Shown: positions 1-8,290 of the stretch, piece by piece
How positions within the stretch are numbered: the first letter of the stretch is position 1
How the letters are laid out: every line of letters starts with the position of its first letter
NCBI GenBank assembly: GCA_945952425.1
Contig: CAMFIX010000002.1
Span: forward strand, 1 to 41,865
Reading direction: 5' to 3'
DNA: 41,865 nt
From: an uncultured Pseudorhodobacter sp.
Lineage (GTDB): Bacteria > Pseudomonadota > Alphaproteobacteria > Rhodobacterales > Rhodobacteraceae
Notes under the pieces: generated by a model
The model's database searches: none
What the model was told of the DNA's origin: nothing
What the model saw: the letters and a program-made list of their open reading frames with translations, nothing else
Made by a program: the position numbers and the translations under genes

Positions 1-1002
1 GGGGGGGGGGGGTTCGTCGCGGGGGGGGGGGGGGGAGGGCGGGGGGGCTTCGGGCCGGGCGAGGTGCTGGAGACGGGCGGGCTTTCGGGCGTGCGGCTTT
101 ACGAGCCGGGGGCGCTGACGTTGGTCGTGGGTGCCGGGACGCCCCTGGGGGAGGTCGAGGCGCTTTTGGCGGGCGAAGGGCAGCGGCTGGCGTTCGAGCC
201 GCCGGACATGCGGGCCTGTCTGGGGCGGCAGGGGGCTTCGACCATCGGCGGGGTGGTGGCGATGAATGCCGCGGGGCCGCGGCGGATGCAGGTCGGCGCT
301 GCGCGGGATCATCTTTTGGGGGTGCGCTTCGTCGATGGGCGGGGGGATATGGTCCGCTCGGGCGGGCGGGTGATGAAGAATGTGACGGGCTTGGACCTCT
401 GTCGCTTGATGGCGGGGTCTCAGGGGTGTCTTGGGGTGCTGACCGAAGTCGCGCTGAAGGTGCAGGCGCGGCCCGAGGCGGTGGTGACCCTGGCGGGGCC
501 GGAGCGCGGGGCGGCGGGGCTGGCGTGTTTGCGCCGCGCCTTGGGCTCGCCCTTCGACATTTCGGGGGCGGCGATGGGGGCTTTCGGCTGTTGGGTTCGG
601 ATCGAGGGCATGGCGGGCTCGGTCGCCTATCGCGCCGGGCGGCTGAAGGAATTGCTTCCGGGCTGGGAAGAGGTGGCCGCCGATTGGGCGGTGGTGCGGG
701 ATGCGCCGGTGCGCGGCGAGGAGATCTGGCGGCTCTCTTGCGTGCCGACCGAGGCTTGGGGCTTTGCACAAAGGTTGCCGGGGGCGGAACTGGCTTTCGA
801 CTGGGCGGGGGGGCTGGTCTGGGTCGGCTGTGCGGCTGGGGCCCCGGTGCGGGAGGCCCTGCAGGGGCGTGGCCATGCGACGATGCTGAAGGGAGAGGGC
901 CGGGCCTGGGGCGCCGAGGCGGCCGGGGTGGCGCGGCTGGCGGCGGGGGTGAAGGCGCAGTTCGACCCGCGCGGGGTCTTCAACCCGGGAGGGATGGTTT
1001 AG
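1..1002 (+). CDS. glcE: Glycolate oxidase FAD-binding subunit GlcE, 5'-truncated by the window edge (ORF track starts at 64; the frame is open back to position 1)
   Basis: FAD_binding_4-like text (LTLVVGAGTPLGEVEALLAGEGQRLAFEPPD, GGVVAMNAAGPRRMQVGAARDHLLGVRFVDGRG, GRVMKNVTGLDLCRLMAGSQGCLGVLTEVALKV); followed directly by glcF. Confidence 0.9.
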   Translation, partial: GGGGFVAGGGGGGRGGFGPGEVLETGGLSGVRLYEPGALTLVVGAGTPLGEVEALLAGEGQRLAFEPPDMRACLGRQGASTIGGVVAMNAAGPRRMQVGAARDHLLGVRFVDGRGDMVRSGGRVMKNVTGLDLCRLMAGSQGCLGVLTEVALKVQARPEAVVTLAGPERGAAGLACLRRALGSPFDISGAAMGAFGCWVRIEGMAGSVAYRAGRLKELLPGWEEVAADWAVVRDAPVRGEEIWRLSCVPTEAWGFAQRLPGAELAFDWAGGLVWVGCAAGAPVREALQGRGHATMLKGEGRAWGAEAAGVARLAAGVKAQFDPRGVFNPGGMV

Positions 1003-2319
1003 GTGCAGACGTTCTTCACGCCCGACCAGCTGGCCGATCCGCTGAACGCCAAGGCCAACAAGATCCTGCGGGCCTGTGTGCATTGCGGGCTTTGCCAGGC
1101 GACTTGCCCGACGTTTCAAGTGCTGGGCGACGAGCTCGACAGCCCGCGGGGGCGGATTTACCTGATCAAGGAGATGCTGGAGCAGGGCAAGCCCGCCGAT
1201 GCCCGCACGGTCAAGCATCTGGACCGCTGCCTGGGGTGCCTTTCCTGCACGACGACCTGCCCCTCGGGCGTGGATTACGCCCATCTGATCGAGCTGGCGC
1301 GGGGGCATGTCGAGGCGACGTATCGCAAGCCCTTGGGGGAGCGGCTGCTGCGGGGGCTGTTGTTGCGGGTGCTGCCCTATCCGGGGCGGTTCCGGCTGGC
1401 CTTGTTCGGGGCGGGGCTGGTGCGGCCGTTTGCGGGGCTCTTGCCGGGGCGGTTGAAGGGGATGGTGGCGCTGGCGCCGCGGCGGCTGCCGGCGCTGAGC
1501 CGTGCGGAAGACCCGCAGACCTATGCCGTGCCCGCACGCAAGATGCGGGTGGCGCTGCTGACCGGCTGCGCGCAGAAGGCGCTGGACCCCGAGATCAACG
1601 CGGCGGCGATCCGGCTTCTGACGCGGCTGGGGGCGGAGGTCGTGATCCCTGAGGGCAGCGCCTGTTGCGGCGCGCTTCCCCTGCATATGGGGGCCGAGGC
1701 GCGGGCGAAGGCCTTGGCCCAGGCGCAGGTGCGCGCCGTGATGGCAGAGCACCGGCGCGAGGCCTTGGATGCGCTGGTCGTCACCACCTCGGGCTGCGGG
1801 ACGACGGTGAAGGATTATGGCGCTTTGCTGGGGACTGAGGACGCGGCCACGGTGGCGGGGCTGGCGAAGGATGTGACCGAGGTCGTGGCCGCCCTGGGTC
1901 TGCCCGCGGGGCGGGGGGGCCTGCGGGTCGCCTATCACGCCGCCTGTTCGCTGCAGCACGGGCAGAAGATCAAGACCCTTCCGAAAGAGCTTTTGACCCG
2001 CGCGGGGTTCGAGGTCGTGGAACCCGCCGACGCCCATCTGTGTTGTGGATCGGCAGGCACCTACAACCTCTTGCAGCCCGAGATTTCCGGCGAGCTTCGT
2101 CGGCGCAAGGTCGAAACCCTGATGGCGCGCAAGCCAGTGGTGATCGCGGCGGGGAACCTGGGCTGCATGGTGCAGATCGGGCAGGAGGCCGGGGTTCCCG
2201 TGGTGCATACCGTGGGTCTTCTGGATTGGGCGACCGGGGGGCCGCTGCCAAAGGGTCTGGAAGGTGCCGCAATTCCGCCCCTTCGCCCCGTTAGCGAGGG
2301 CCAAACCGCCCCGAGGTGA
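1003..2319 (+). CDS. glcF: Glycolate oxidase iron-sulfur subunit GlcF
   Basis: Two 4Fe-4S motifs (CVHCGLCQATCP, CLGCLSCTTTCP) and two CCG-domain motifs (SACCGALPLHMG, HLCCGSAGTYNLLQ); abuts glcE, GTG start. Confidence 0.93.
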   Translation: MQTFFTPDQLADPLNAKANKILRACVHCGLCQATCPTFQVLGDELDSPRGRIYLIKEMLEQGKPADARTVKHLDRCLGCLSCTTTCPSGVDYAHLIELARGHVEATYRKPLGERLLRGLLLRVLPYPGRFRLALFGAGLVRPFAGLLPGRLKGMVALAPRRLPALSRAEDPQTYAVPARKMRVALLTGCAQKALDPEINAAAIRLLTRLGAEVVIPEGSACCGALPLHMGAEARAKALAQAQVRAVMAEHRREALDALVVTTSGCGTTVKDYGALLGTEDAATVAGLAKDVTEVVAALGLPAGRGGLRVAYHAACSLQHGQKIKTLPKELLTRAGFEVVEPADAHLCCGSAGTYNLLQPEISGELRRRKVETLMARKPVVIAAGNLGCMVQIGQEAGVPVVHTVGLLDWATGGPLPKGLEGAAIPPLRPVSEGQTAPR

Positions 2320-2322
2320 CCG

Positions 2323-3123
2323 ATGCGTGCGCTTGCTCTTCTTCTGATGCTCTCCCTTCCGGCCGCGGCCGAGACGCCGCTGGTCTCGCTGCAGACGATG
2401 AACGACAGCAAGGGGTGGGAGGCGGTGGGCAAGCTGATCCTGGGCGACCGGGGGTTCTGCACCGGGGCGCTGATCTCGCCGCAGCTGGTGCTGACCGCGG
2501 CGCATTGCCTGTTCGACAAGGAGACCGGCGCGCGGCTGAAGCCGGAGGAGATCAAGTTCCTGGCGGGTTGGCAGAATGGCCGGGCCGAAGCGTACCGTGG
2601 CGTGACCCAGGCCGTGGCGCATCCCGATTATGCCTATGGCGGCGAGGATGCCCTGGACCGCGTCTCGGACGACGTGGCGCTGATCGAGCTGGACCAGCCG
2701 ATCCTGCTGCCCGGGGTCAAGCCCTTTGCCGTGGGCGCCGCGCCGGTGGCGGGGGAGGATGTGGGGGGGGTGTCCTATGCGCAAGAGCGCGCCGATGCGC
2801 CCTCGCTGCAGCGCGATTGCAAGGTGATGGACAAGCAGGAGGGCATCCTGGTGATGACCTGCGACGTCGATTTCGGCTCGTCGGGGGCGCCGGTGTTTCG
2901 CATCGGGCCCAATGGCCCCGAGATCGTCTCGGTCGTCTCGGCCAAGGCCGAGATGCAGGGGCAGAAGGTGGCTTTGGGCTCGGGCCTGGACGTGCCGCTG
3001 AAGGTGCTGACCAAGGCGCTGAAAGAGCAGGACCACCGGCCGGGCAATGTGATGGTGCTCTCGGGGGGGCAGGCCAGCGGCTCGGCGAAATTCGTGAAAC
3101 CCGAGGCGACCGACACCCCTTGA
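2323..3123 (+). CDS. Secreted trypsin-like (S1) serine protease
   Basis: Signal peptide MRALALLLMLSLPAAAE; TAAHC (His), DDVALIEL (Asp), GSSGAPVF (Ser). Confidence 0.82.
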   Translation: MRALALLLMLSLPAAAETPLVSLQTMNDSKGWEAVGKLILGDRGFCTGALISPQLVLTAAHCLFDKETGARLKPEEIKFLAGWQNGRAEAYRGVTQAVAHPDYAYGGEDALDRVSDDVALIELDQPILLPGVKPFAVGAAPVAGEDVGGVSYAQERADAPSLQRDCKVMDKQEGILVMTCDVDFGSSGAPVFRIGPNGPEIVSVVSAKAEMQGQKVALGSGLDVPLKVLTKALKEQDHRPGNVMVLSGGQASGSAKFVKPEATDTP

Positions 3124-3232
3124 AAGGGGTTTTCCGGCTTCCCAAGTGATGAGTGCCGGATGCCCGAACGGGGTCCGGCAGACCGCCCGTCCCGTGTGGG
3201 AGGGCCCCATATCATCGCTTGAAGAGGATGCC

Positions 3233-3697
3233 ATGCAAGCTTTCGACCTTTCGCCGCTGTACCGTGCCGCCGTCGGTTTCGACCGGATGGCCGACCTGAT
3301 GGACCGTGTTGCCGCCGATGTCGCGCAGCCGACCTATCCGCCCTACAATATCGAGAAGACCGCCGAGGATGCCTATCGCATCTCGATCGCCGTGGCCGGC
3401 TTCTCGCCCGAGGATCTGTCGGTCGAGGTGAAGGACGGCGGGCTTTACGTGAGCGCCAAGCGGGCGCCGGAGACCCAGGCCAAGACCTATCTGCACCGCG
3501 GCATCGCGACCCGCGCCTTCGAGCGCCGCTTCGCCTTGGCCGATCATGTGCGCGTGACCGGCGCGGTGCATGAGAACGGCATGCTGCACATCGACCTCGC
3601 GCGCGAGACGCCCGAGGCGCTGAAGCCCCGCCGGATCGAGATCGGCTCGGCGGCGCCCAAGGCGCTGGAGGCCAAGCCGGAAGCCCTGCACGCCTGA
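3233..3697 (+). CDS. Small heat shock protein, Hsp20 family (start chosen at ATG 3233 rather than 3146)
   Basis: MQAFDLSPLYRAAVGFDRMADLMDRV..YPPYNIEKTAEDAYRISIAVAGFSPEDLSVEVKDGGLYVSAKR..YLHRGIATRAFERRFALADHVRV: IbpA-like alpha-crystallin domain. Confidence 0.9.
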   Translation: MQAFDLSPLYRAAVGFDRMADLMDRVAADVAQPTYPPYNIEKTAEDAYRISIAVAGFSPEDLSVEVKDGGLYVSAKRAPETQAKTYLHRGIATRAFERRFALADHVRVTGAVHENGMLHIDLARETPEALKPRRIEIGSAAPKALEAKPEALHA

Positions 3698-3719
3698 GGG
3701 CGGGTGGGCTGCAAGGCTA

Positions 3720-3775
3720 GGAGGGTTTCACACCCTCCCAGACCCTCCCGTGGAGTATTTGAGCAAGTATGAAAG
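3720..3775 (+). repeat. Intergenic hairpin + TATTTGAGCAAGTATGAAA element, copy 1
   Basis: GGAGGGT-ttcac-ACCCTCC hairpin, then CAGACCCTCCCGTGGAGTATTTGAGCAAGTATGAAA; the last 19 nt are identical to copy 3. Confidence 0.75.
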
Positions 3776-3804
3776 GGGTGCCGTCGGGCGCCCCTTTTGG
3801 TTTT
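3775..3804 (+). terminator. Rho-independent terminator for hsp20
   Basis: GGGGTGCC-gtcg-GGCGCCCC followed by TTTTGGTTTT. Confidence 0.65.
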
Positions 3805-3813
3805 GCGCTGCGG

Positions 3814-3850
3814 GCAAAAGAAAACCGGAGGCGGGGGGACATCCGCCTCC
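3814..3850 (-). terminator. Terminator for the minus-strand gene at 3950
   Basis: Minus strand reads GGAGGCGG-n8-CCGCCTCC then GGTTTTCTTTT. Confidence 0.55.
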
Positions 3851-3949
3851 AGAGATGGTGCTGAAAAGGGTTTTTGGGGTCCTGCTCGTTGGTCTCTTTG
3901 CCCCGGGAAAGTGGGAGGCCCAGGAAAATCCGGGCCCCGGGGAAGGGCG

Positions 3950-4483
3950 TTACGAGATCAGCCCGTCGTAGATGCCATAGGCGCCGCCGCGGGTTTGCAG
4001 TTCTTGGAACTTGCCCTGCGCCTGGGCGTAGGAAGCGATGGCCTGGTAGGTGCCGGGGCCGAAGTTGCCGTCGATCCCGCCGCGGTAATAGCCGTAGTTC
4101 GCAAGGGTGGCCTGGATGCGCAGACGCTCGTTGCGGGAGTAGGTGTTGAAGGCCAAGGCGGCGGGGGTGTTGTAGACGGAAGGCGCCGGTTGATAGACGG
4201 GCGGCTGGTAGACCGGCTGCTGATAGACCGGCGGCTGGTAGACGGGGGGCTGATAGACGGGCGGCCGCGGCGGCACGTAGACCGGCTGGGGCTGCGGCTG
4301 GGCATGGGCGCGGCGGTTCCAGTCCTGGATCAGGGCGCCGGCGATCAGGGCGGTCACGACACCCTTGGTGAAGTTTTGCTCGTTCTTGCCCCAGGCGAGC
4401 GCCGGGGCGGCGGGAAGGGCCAGGGCGGCGACCAGCGTCGCGGCGACGGCTTTGGTTTTCAGGGTCGACATCAGGGGCAGCAT
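3950..4483 (-). CDS. Exported peptidoglycan-binding-like protein with a Pro/Tyr/Gln tandem repeat (start uncertain: ATG at 4483, 4471 or the track start 4516)
   Basis: Signal peptide LKTKAVAATLVAALALPAAPALA; PVYQPP repeats; C-terminal YSRNERLRIQATLANYGYYRGGIDGNFGPGTYQAIASYAQAQG resembles PG_binding_1. Confidence 0.75.
   Translation of the reverse strand: MLPLMSTLKTKAVAATLVAALALPAAPALAWGKNEQNFTKGVVTALIAGALIQDWNRRAHAQPQPQPVYVPPRPPVYQPPVYQPPVYQQPVYQPPVYQPAPSVYNTPAALAFNTYSRNERLRIQATLANYGYYRGGIDGNFGPGTYQAIASYAQAQGKFQELQTRGGAYGIYDGLIS
4187..4267 (-). repeat. 15-bp-period coding repeat (PVYQP/QQ)n
   Basis: Translated PPVYQPPVYQPPVYQQPVYQPPVYQP; + strand shows recurrent ggcggctggtagac units. Confidence 0.8.
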
Positions 4484-4640
4484 GTCAGGGTTCCTTTCGC
4501 GATCGGTGGAGATCATTCGGGAGGGCCGGTTTGGCCTTGCGATGAACCAGACATGGGGCAGGGGGCGAAGTTAGACAAAAACGGCGGGTTGATAGGCGAT
4601 AACAAAGGGTCAAGTTGCTGGAATCGTTATCAAAAGGAAA

Positions 4641-4661
4641 AGGCCCCCAGCGAGGGGGCCT
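4641..4661 (-). terminator. Terminator downstream of gabD
   Basis: AGGCCCCC-agcga-GGGGGCCT; minus strand continues TTTTCCTTTTG. Confidence 0.7.
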
Positions 4662-4699
4662 TTGAGATTGTGCAGGGGTCTTCGCGGCTGCGGGCGCGC

Positions 4700-6178
4700 T
4701 TAGACCGAAAGGCAGATGTATTTCATCTCGAGGTAGTCTTCGATCCCGTGATGCGAGCCCTCGCGGCCGAGGCCCGATTGCTTGACGCCGCCGAAGGGGG
4801 CGACCTCGGTCGAGATGAGGCCGGTGTTCACGCCGACCATGCCGTATTCCAGCTGTTCCTGGACGCGGGTGATGCGGCCGATGTCGCGGGAGTAGAAGTA
4901 GGAGGCCAGGCCGAAGATCGTGTCGTTGGCGCGGGCGATGATCTCTTCCTCGGTTTCGAACTTGAAGAGGGGGGCGAGGGGGCCGAAGGTTTCCTCGGTG
5001 GCGACTTTCGCGGTGGGCAGGACGCCGGTCACGACGGTCGGTTCGAAGAACGTGCCGCCGAGCGCATGGCGCTTGCCGCCGGTGACGATCTTGCCGCCCG
5101 AGGCCAGGACGTCGGCGATGTGTTCCTCGACTTTGGCCACGGCCTCCTCGTTGATGAGGGGGCCGGTGGTGGTGCCCGCCTTCAGCCCGTCGCCGATGGC
5201 GAGCTTTTGGACGGCGGCCGAGAGTTTCTCGGCGAAGGCGTCATAGACACCCGCCTGGACGTAGATACGATTCGCGCAGACGCAGGTCTGGCCATTGTTG
5301 CGGAACTTGGAAATCATCGCGCCTTCGACGGCCTTGTCGAGGTCGGCGTCGTCGAAGACGATGAAGGGGGCATTGCCGCCCAGCTCCATCGAGCATTTCA
5401 GCACCTGATCGGCGGCCTGGCGCAGGAGGATGCGGCCGACCTCCGTGCTGCCTGTGAAGGTCAGTTTCTTGACCCGGGGGTTCTCGCAGAACTCTTTGCC
5501 GATGTCGGAGGCGCGCTTGGAGGTGATGACCGAGAAGACGCCTGCGGGGACGCCGGCACGCTCGGCCAGGACGGCGAGCGCGATGGCCGAGAGGGGCGTT
5601 TCAGCCGCGGGGCGGGCGACGAAGCCGCAACCGGCGGCCAAGGCGGGGGCCGCCTTGCGGGCGATCATCGCGTTGGGGAAGTTCCAGGGGGTGATCGAGC
5701 AGGCCACGCCGATGGGCTGCTTGATGACCGTGATGCGCTTGTCGCGCTGATGGCCGGGGATGGTCTCGCCGTAGATGCGCTTGGCCTCTTCGCCGAACCA
5801 TTCGATATAGGAGGCGCCGTAAGCGCATTCGCCCTTGGCTTCGGCGACGGGCTTGCCCTGTTCGGCGGTCAGGATCGTGCCGAGGTCGTCGAGGTTGGCC
5901 ATGCAGAGGTCGAACCACTTGCGCAGCACGGCGGCGCGCTCCTTGCCGGTTTGGGCGGCCCAGGCGTGGCGGGCCTTGTCGGCGGCCTCGATGGCGCGGG
6001 CGGCGTCTTCGCGGGTCAGGTCGGGGACATGGGCGATGACGTCGCCCCGCGCCGGGTTGGTGACGGGAAAGGTCTTGCCGTCGGCGGCGTCGATCCACTG
6101 GCCCGCGACATAGGCCTTGTTCGGCAGAAGCGACGCATCCTTGAGCAGGGCGCGCAGGTCGGTGACTTGGTCGAGCAT
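4700..6178 (-). CDS. gabD: NAD(P)-dependent succinate-semialdehyde dehydrogenase
   Basis: ALDH family: [60 protein letters not shown]-terminal [29 protein letters not shown]. Confidence 0.9.
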   Translation of the reverse strand: MLDQVTDLRALLKDASLLPNKAYVAGQWIDAADGKTFPVTNPARGDVIAHVPDLTREDAARAIEAADKARHAWAAQTGKERAAVLRKWFDLCMANLDDLGTILTAEQGKPVAEAKGECAYGASYIEWFGEEAKRIYGETIPGHQRDKRITVIKQPIGVACSITPWNFPNAMIARKAAPALAAGCGFVARPAAETPLSAIALAVLAERAGVPAGVFSVITSKRASDIGKEFCENPRVKKLTFTGSTEVGRILLRQAADQVLKCSMELGGNAPFIVFDDADLDKAVEGAMISKFRNNGQTCVCANRIYVQAGVYDAFAEKLSAAVQKLAIGDGLKAGTTTGPLINEEAVAKVEEHIADVLASGGKIVTGGKRHALGGTFFEPTVVTGVLPTAKVATEETFGPLAPLFKFETEEEIIARANDTIFGLASYFYSRDIGRITRVQEQLEYGMVGVNTGLISTEVAPFGGVKQSGLGREGSHHGIEDYLEMKYICLSV

Positions 6179-6287
6179 ATGGGCCTCCTATGGGATGGAA
6201 TTGCTTTGCCGGAGCGGCGGGGGTTTGTCCAAGTTTACACGCAGGCTGGACTTATGGAATGGGGGAGGCTGGTCTTGTGGCCGGGCG

Positions 6288-6385
6288 CTGGAGGGGTTTC
6301 ACACCCCTCCAGACGCCGCATCGGTCATCGCTCGAACCAATGGCGCAATGACCGATGCACGTCGGATATTTATGGACCAATGAAA
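6288..6385 (+). repeat. Intergenic hairpin + TATTT element, variant copy 2 with an extra hairpin
   Basis: CTGGAGGGGT-ttcac-ACCCCTCCAG, then GCATCGGTCAT-n19-ATGACCGATGC, then GGATATTTATGGACCAATGAAA. Confidence 0.65.
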
Positions 6386-7573
6386 TCAGGGGCGGAGCCA
6401 GTCGGGCTCGCGGGTGACCTGATCGACGCCGGCGAATTGGGCGAGGCGGGCGAGTTCGGCGTCGAGTTTCTCGGCGCGGAGCTTGGTCAGGCGCTGGCCG
6501 GGCTCCATCCAGAGGGCGCGCAGGTGCAGCGCGTTCTGGTCGCGAATGGCCTTGGCGTCGAGGCGGGCGATGAGGCTGGCGCCTTCGAGGACGGGGAAGA
6601 CGTAATAGCCGTATTGGCGCTTGGCCTCGGGGACGAAGACCTCGATCCGGTAGCGGAAGCCGAAGAGGAATTCGGCGCGGTCGCGGTCTCTGAGCGCGGG
6701 GTCGAAGGGGTTGAGGATGCGGATGCGCGAAGGGGGCTCGGGGGCGTCGAGGGTCAGGGTCTCGGGGCGGGCGAGGGATTTGCGGGTCTGGCCGTCGGCG
6801 CCTTGCAGGGTGACGGGGACGACCTCGCCGCGTTTGAGGGCGCCTTCGGCCCAGGCCTTGGCCTCGGGCGGGGTGATGATGTGCCAGAAGGCGCGGAGTT
6901 CGCCGGGGTCGGCGAAGGAGAGGCGGGTCAGCGCCGCGCGGCAGGACCAGTCGATGAGCGCCGCGCGGTCGCCCTGGGGGTGGAGGTGTTCGGCGGGGAT
7001 GACGCGCTCGGCCAGGTCATAGACCTTGCGGAAGGCCTCGCGCCTTGTGATCGCGAGCTTGCCCGTCATCCAGAGCCATTCCAGCGCGGTCTTGGACGGT
7101 TTCCAGTCCCACCAGCCGCCCTTGCCGCCCTCCTCCCCCTCGCCGACATCCGAGACCGACAGCGGCCCCTCGTCGCGGATGCGGGCCAGGATCGTGTCGA
7201 ACTGTTCCTTGAAGCCGGGGCGGAACCAGGTCGTCCATTTCTCGGCCAGGCGGGTTTCGGAGGCGGCGAAGCGGTGGTGCCAATGCGGGTGGAAGGCGGT
7301 CGGGATGATCGAGGCGTCGTGGGTCCAGTGTTCGAAAAGGGTGCGGCTTGCCAGGAGCTTGTCGAGCGTCTCGGGCCGATAGGCGTTGCGCCGCGACCAC
7401 AGGATCATCTGATGCGCCCGGGCCACCGTGTTGATGCTGTCGACCTGGACGAAGCCCAGGCGGTGGATCAGGTCGCCGATCTGGGCGGGTTTGGCGGGGC
7501 CGGTGGGCGTCTCGGCCAGGGCATGGGCGTCGAGGAACAGGCGGCGGGCGCGGGCATTGTCGATCAGGGTCAT
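6386..7573 (-). CDS. Winged-helix (HTH_42) protein, AlkZ/YcaQ-like DNA glycosylase family
   Basis: LIHRLGFVQVDSINTVARAHQMILWSRRNAYRPETLDKLLASRTLFEHWTHDASIIP; FVQVDSI carries a QxD motif as in YcaQ-type AlkZ-like proteins. Confidence 0.8.
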   Translation of the reverse strand: MTLIDNARARRLFLDAHALAETPTGPAKPAQIGDLIHRLGFVQVDSINTVARAHQMILWSRRNAYRPETLDKLLASRTLFEHWTHDASIIPTAFHPHWHHRFAASETRLAEKWTTWFRPGFKEQFDTILARIRDEGPLSVSDVGEGEEGGKGGWWDWKPSKTALEWLWMTGKLAITRREAFRKVYDLAERVIPAEHLHPQGDRAALIDWSCRAALTRLSFADPGELRAFWHIITPPEAKAWAEGALKRGEVVPVTLQGADGQTRKSLARPETLTLDAPEPPSRIRILNPFDPALRDRDRAEFLFGFRYRIEVFVPEAKRQYGYYVFPVLEGASLIARLDAKAIRDQNALHLRALWMEPGQRLTKLRAEKLDAELARLAQFAGVDQVTREPDWLRP

Positions 7574-7586
7574 GGATGGGCCCTGT

Positions 7587-8201
7587 TCAAGGATGTCTGG
7601 CGCGGAAGGCGGAAAGCTCGGCCGCCGTCGGGCTTTGGCCGCAGAAGATCAGCACGTAATCGGGGATGCGGGCCAGGCGCTCGGGCCGGGGTTCTTCGGT
7701 GCGCATCGAGATATAGCCGACCTGCGTCAGGTAAAGCGCGCGGGCCCGGGTCTCGGCCTCGCGCTCGGGGAAGGCGTGGCGGCGGAAGAGCCGGGCGAGG
7801 GCGGCGATGCGCGTCTCGTCGCTGTGGGCGAGGGTGCGGGCGAGGGCGGGGTCGGTCAGCGCCCAGGTGCGGATGGCGAATTCCAGGCGGCTGTCGAAGA
7901 GGGCGGGCGTGATCCAGAGGTCGCAGATCGCCAGCATCGCTTCGGCGATGGTCTGGCTCGGCGCCTCGGCCCGAGCGACGAGCTGGGCGGTGTTGCGGCT
8001 TTCCCAGCGCGCGATGAGGCCGTTGAGAAGCGCGTCGCGGTCGGGGAAGTGCCAGTAGAAGGAGGTGCGCGAGAGACCGAGCCGGGCGGCCAAGGGCATG
8101 ACCTTGACGGCCTCGACCCCGCCTTCGACCAGCAGGTCATAGGCGGCATCCAGCCAGAGTTCAGGCGTCCCGCGCCAGCCTTTGTCGGGTTTGGTGTCCA
8201 T
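7587..8201 (-). CDS. TetR/AcrR family transcriptional regulator
   Basis: WLDAAYDLLVEGGVEAVKVMPLAARLGLSRTSFYWHFPDRDALLNGLIARWESRNT: TetR_N HTH. Confidence 0.9.
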   Translation of the reverse strand: MDTKPDKGWRGTPELWLDAAYDLLVEGGVEAVKVMPLAARLGLSRTSFYWHFPDRDALLNGLIARWESRNTAQLVARAEAPSQTIAEAMLAICDLWITPALFDSRLEFAIRTWALTDPALARTLAHSDETRIAALARLFRRHAFPEREAETRARALYLTQVGYISMRTEEPRPERLARIPDYVLIFCGQSPTAAELSAFRARHP

Positions 8202-8211
8202 GGGGGGACAC
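8194..8211. promoter_or_regulatory. Candidate operator palindrome over the TetR start codon
   Basis: GTGTCC-N6-GGACAC spanning the ATG (minus strand, 8199-8201). Confidence 0.35.
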
Positions 8212-8290
8212 TAGGCGGCGGGGATTGGGGGGGCAAGGGGCTTGCCAGCCCAGGTCCGGGATGTGAGTCTGTCCGCCGGAGGAGGGCGAC

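Noticed and set aside
426-1652. 408-aa + ORF overlapping glcE/glcF
   Set aside because: Shadow frame with extreme Gly/Ala/Arg content; glcE and glcF frames are clearly the coding ones.
3181-3232. Possible RpoH promoter (CCCATAT at ~3206) or ROSE-type thermometer before hsp20
   Set aside because: A -10-like CCCATAT is present but I found no acceptable CTTG-type -35 at proper spacing and no convincing ROSE structure by eye.
3797-7912. 1371-aa + strand ORF in the track
   Set aside because: Lies antisense to clear genes (PG-binding-like protein, gabD, YcaQ-like, TetR); composition is Gly/Ala/Asp-rich shadow coding typical of GC-rich codon bias.
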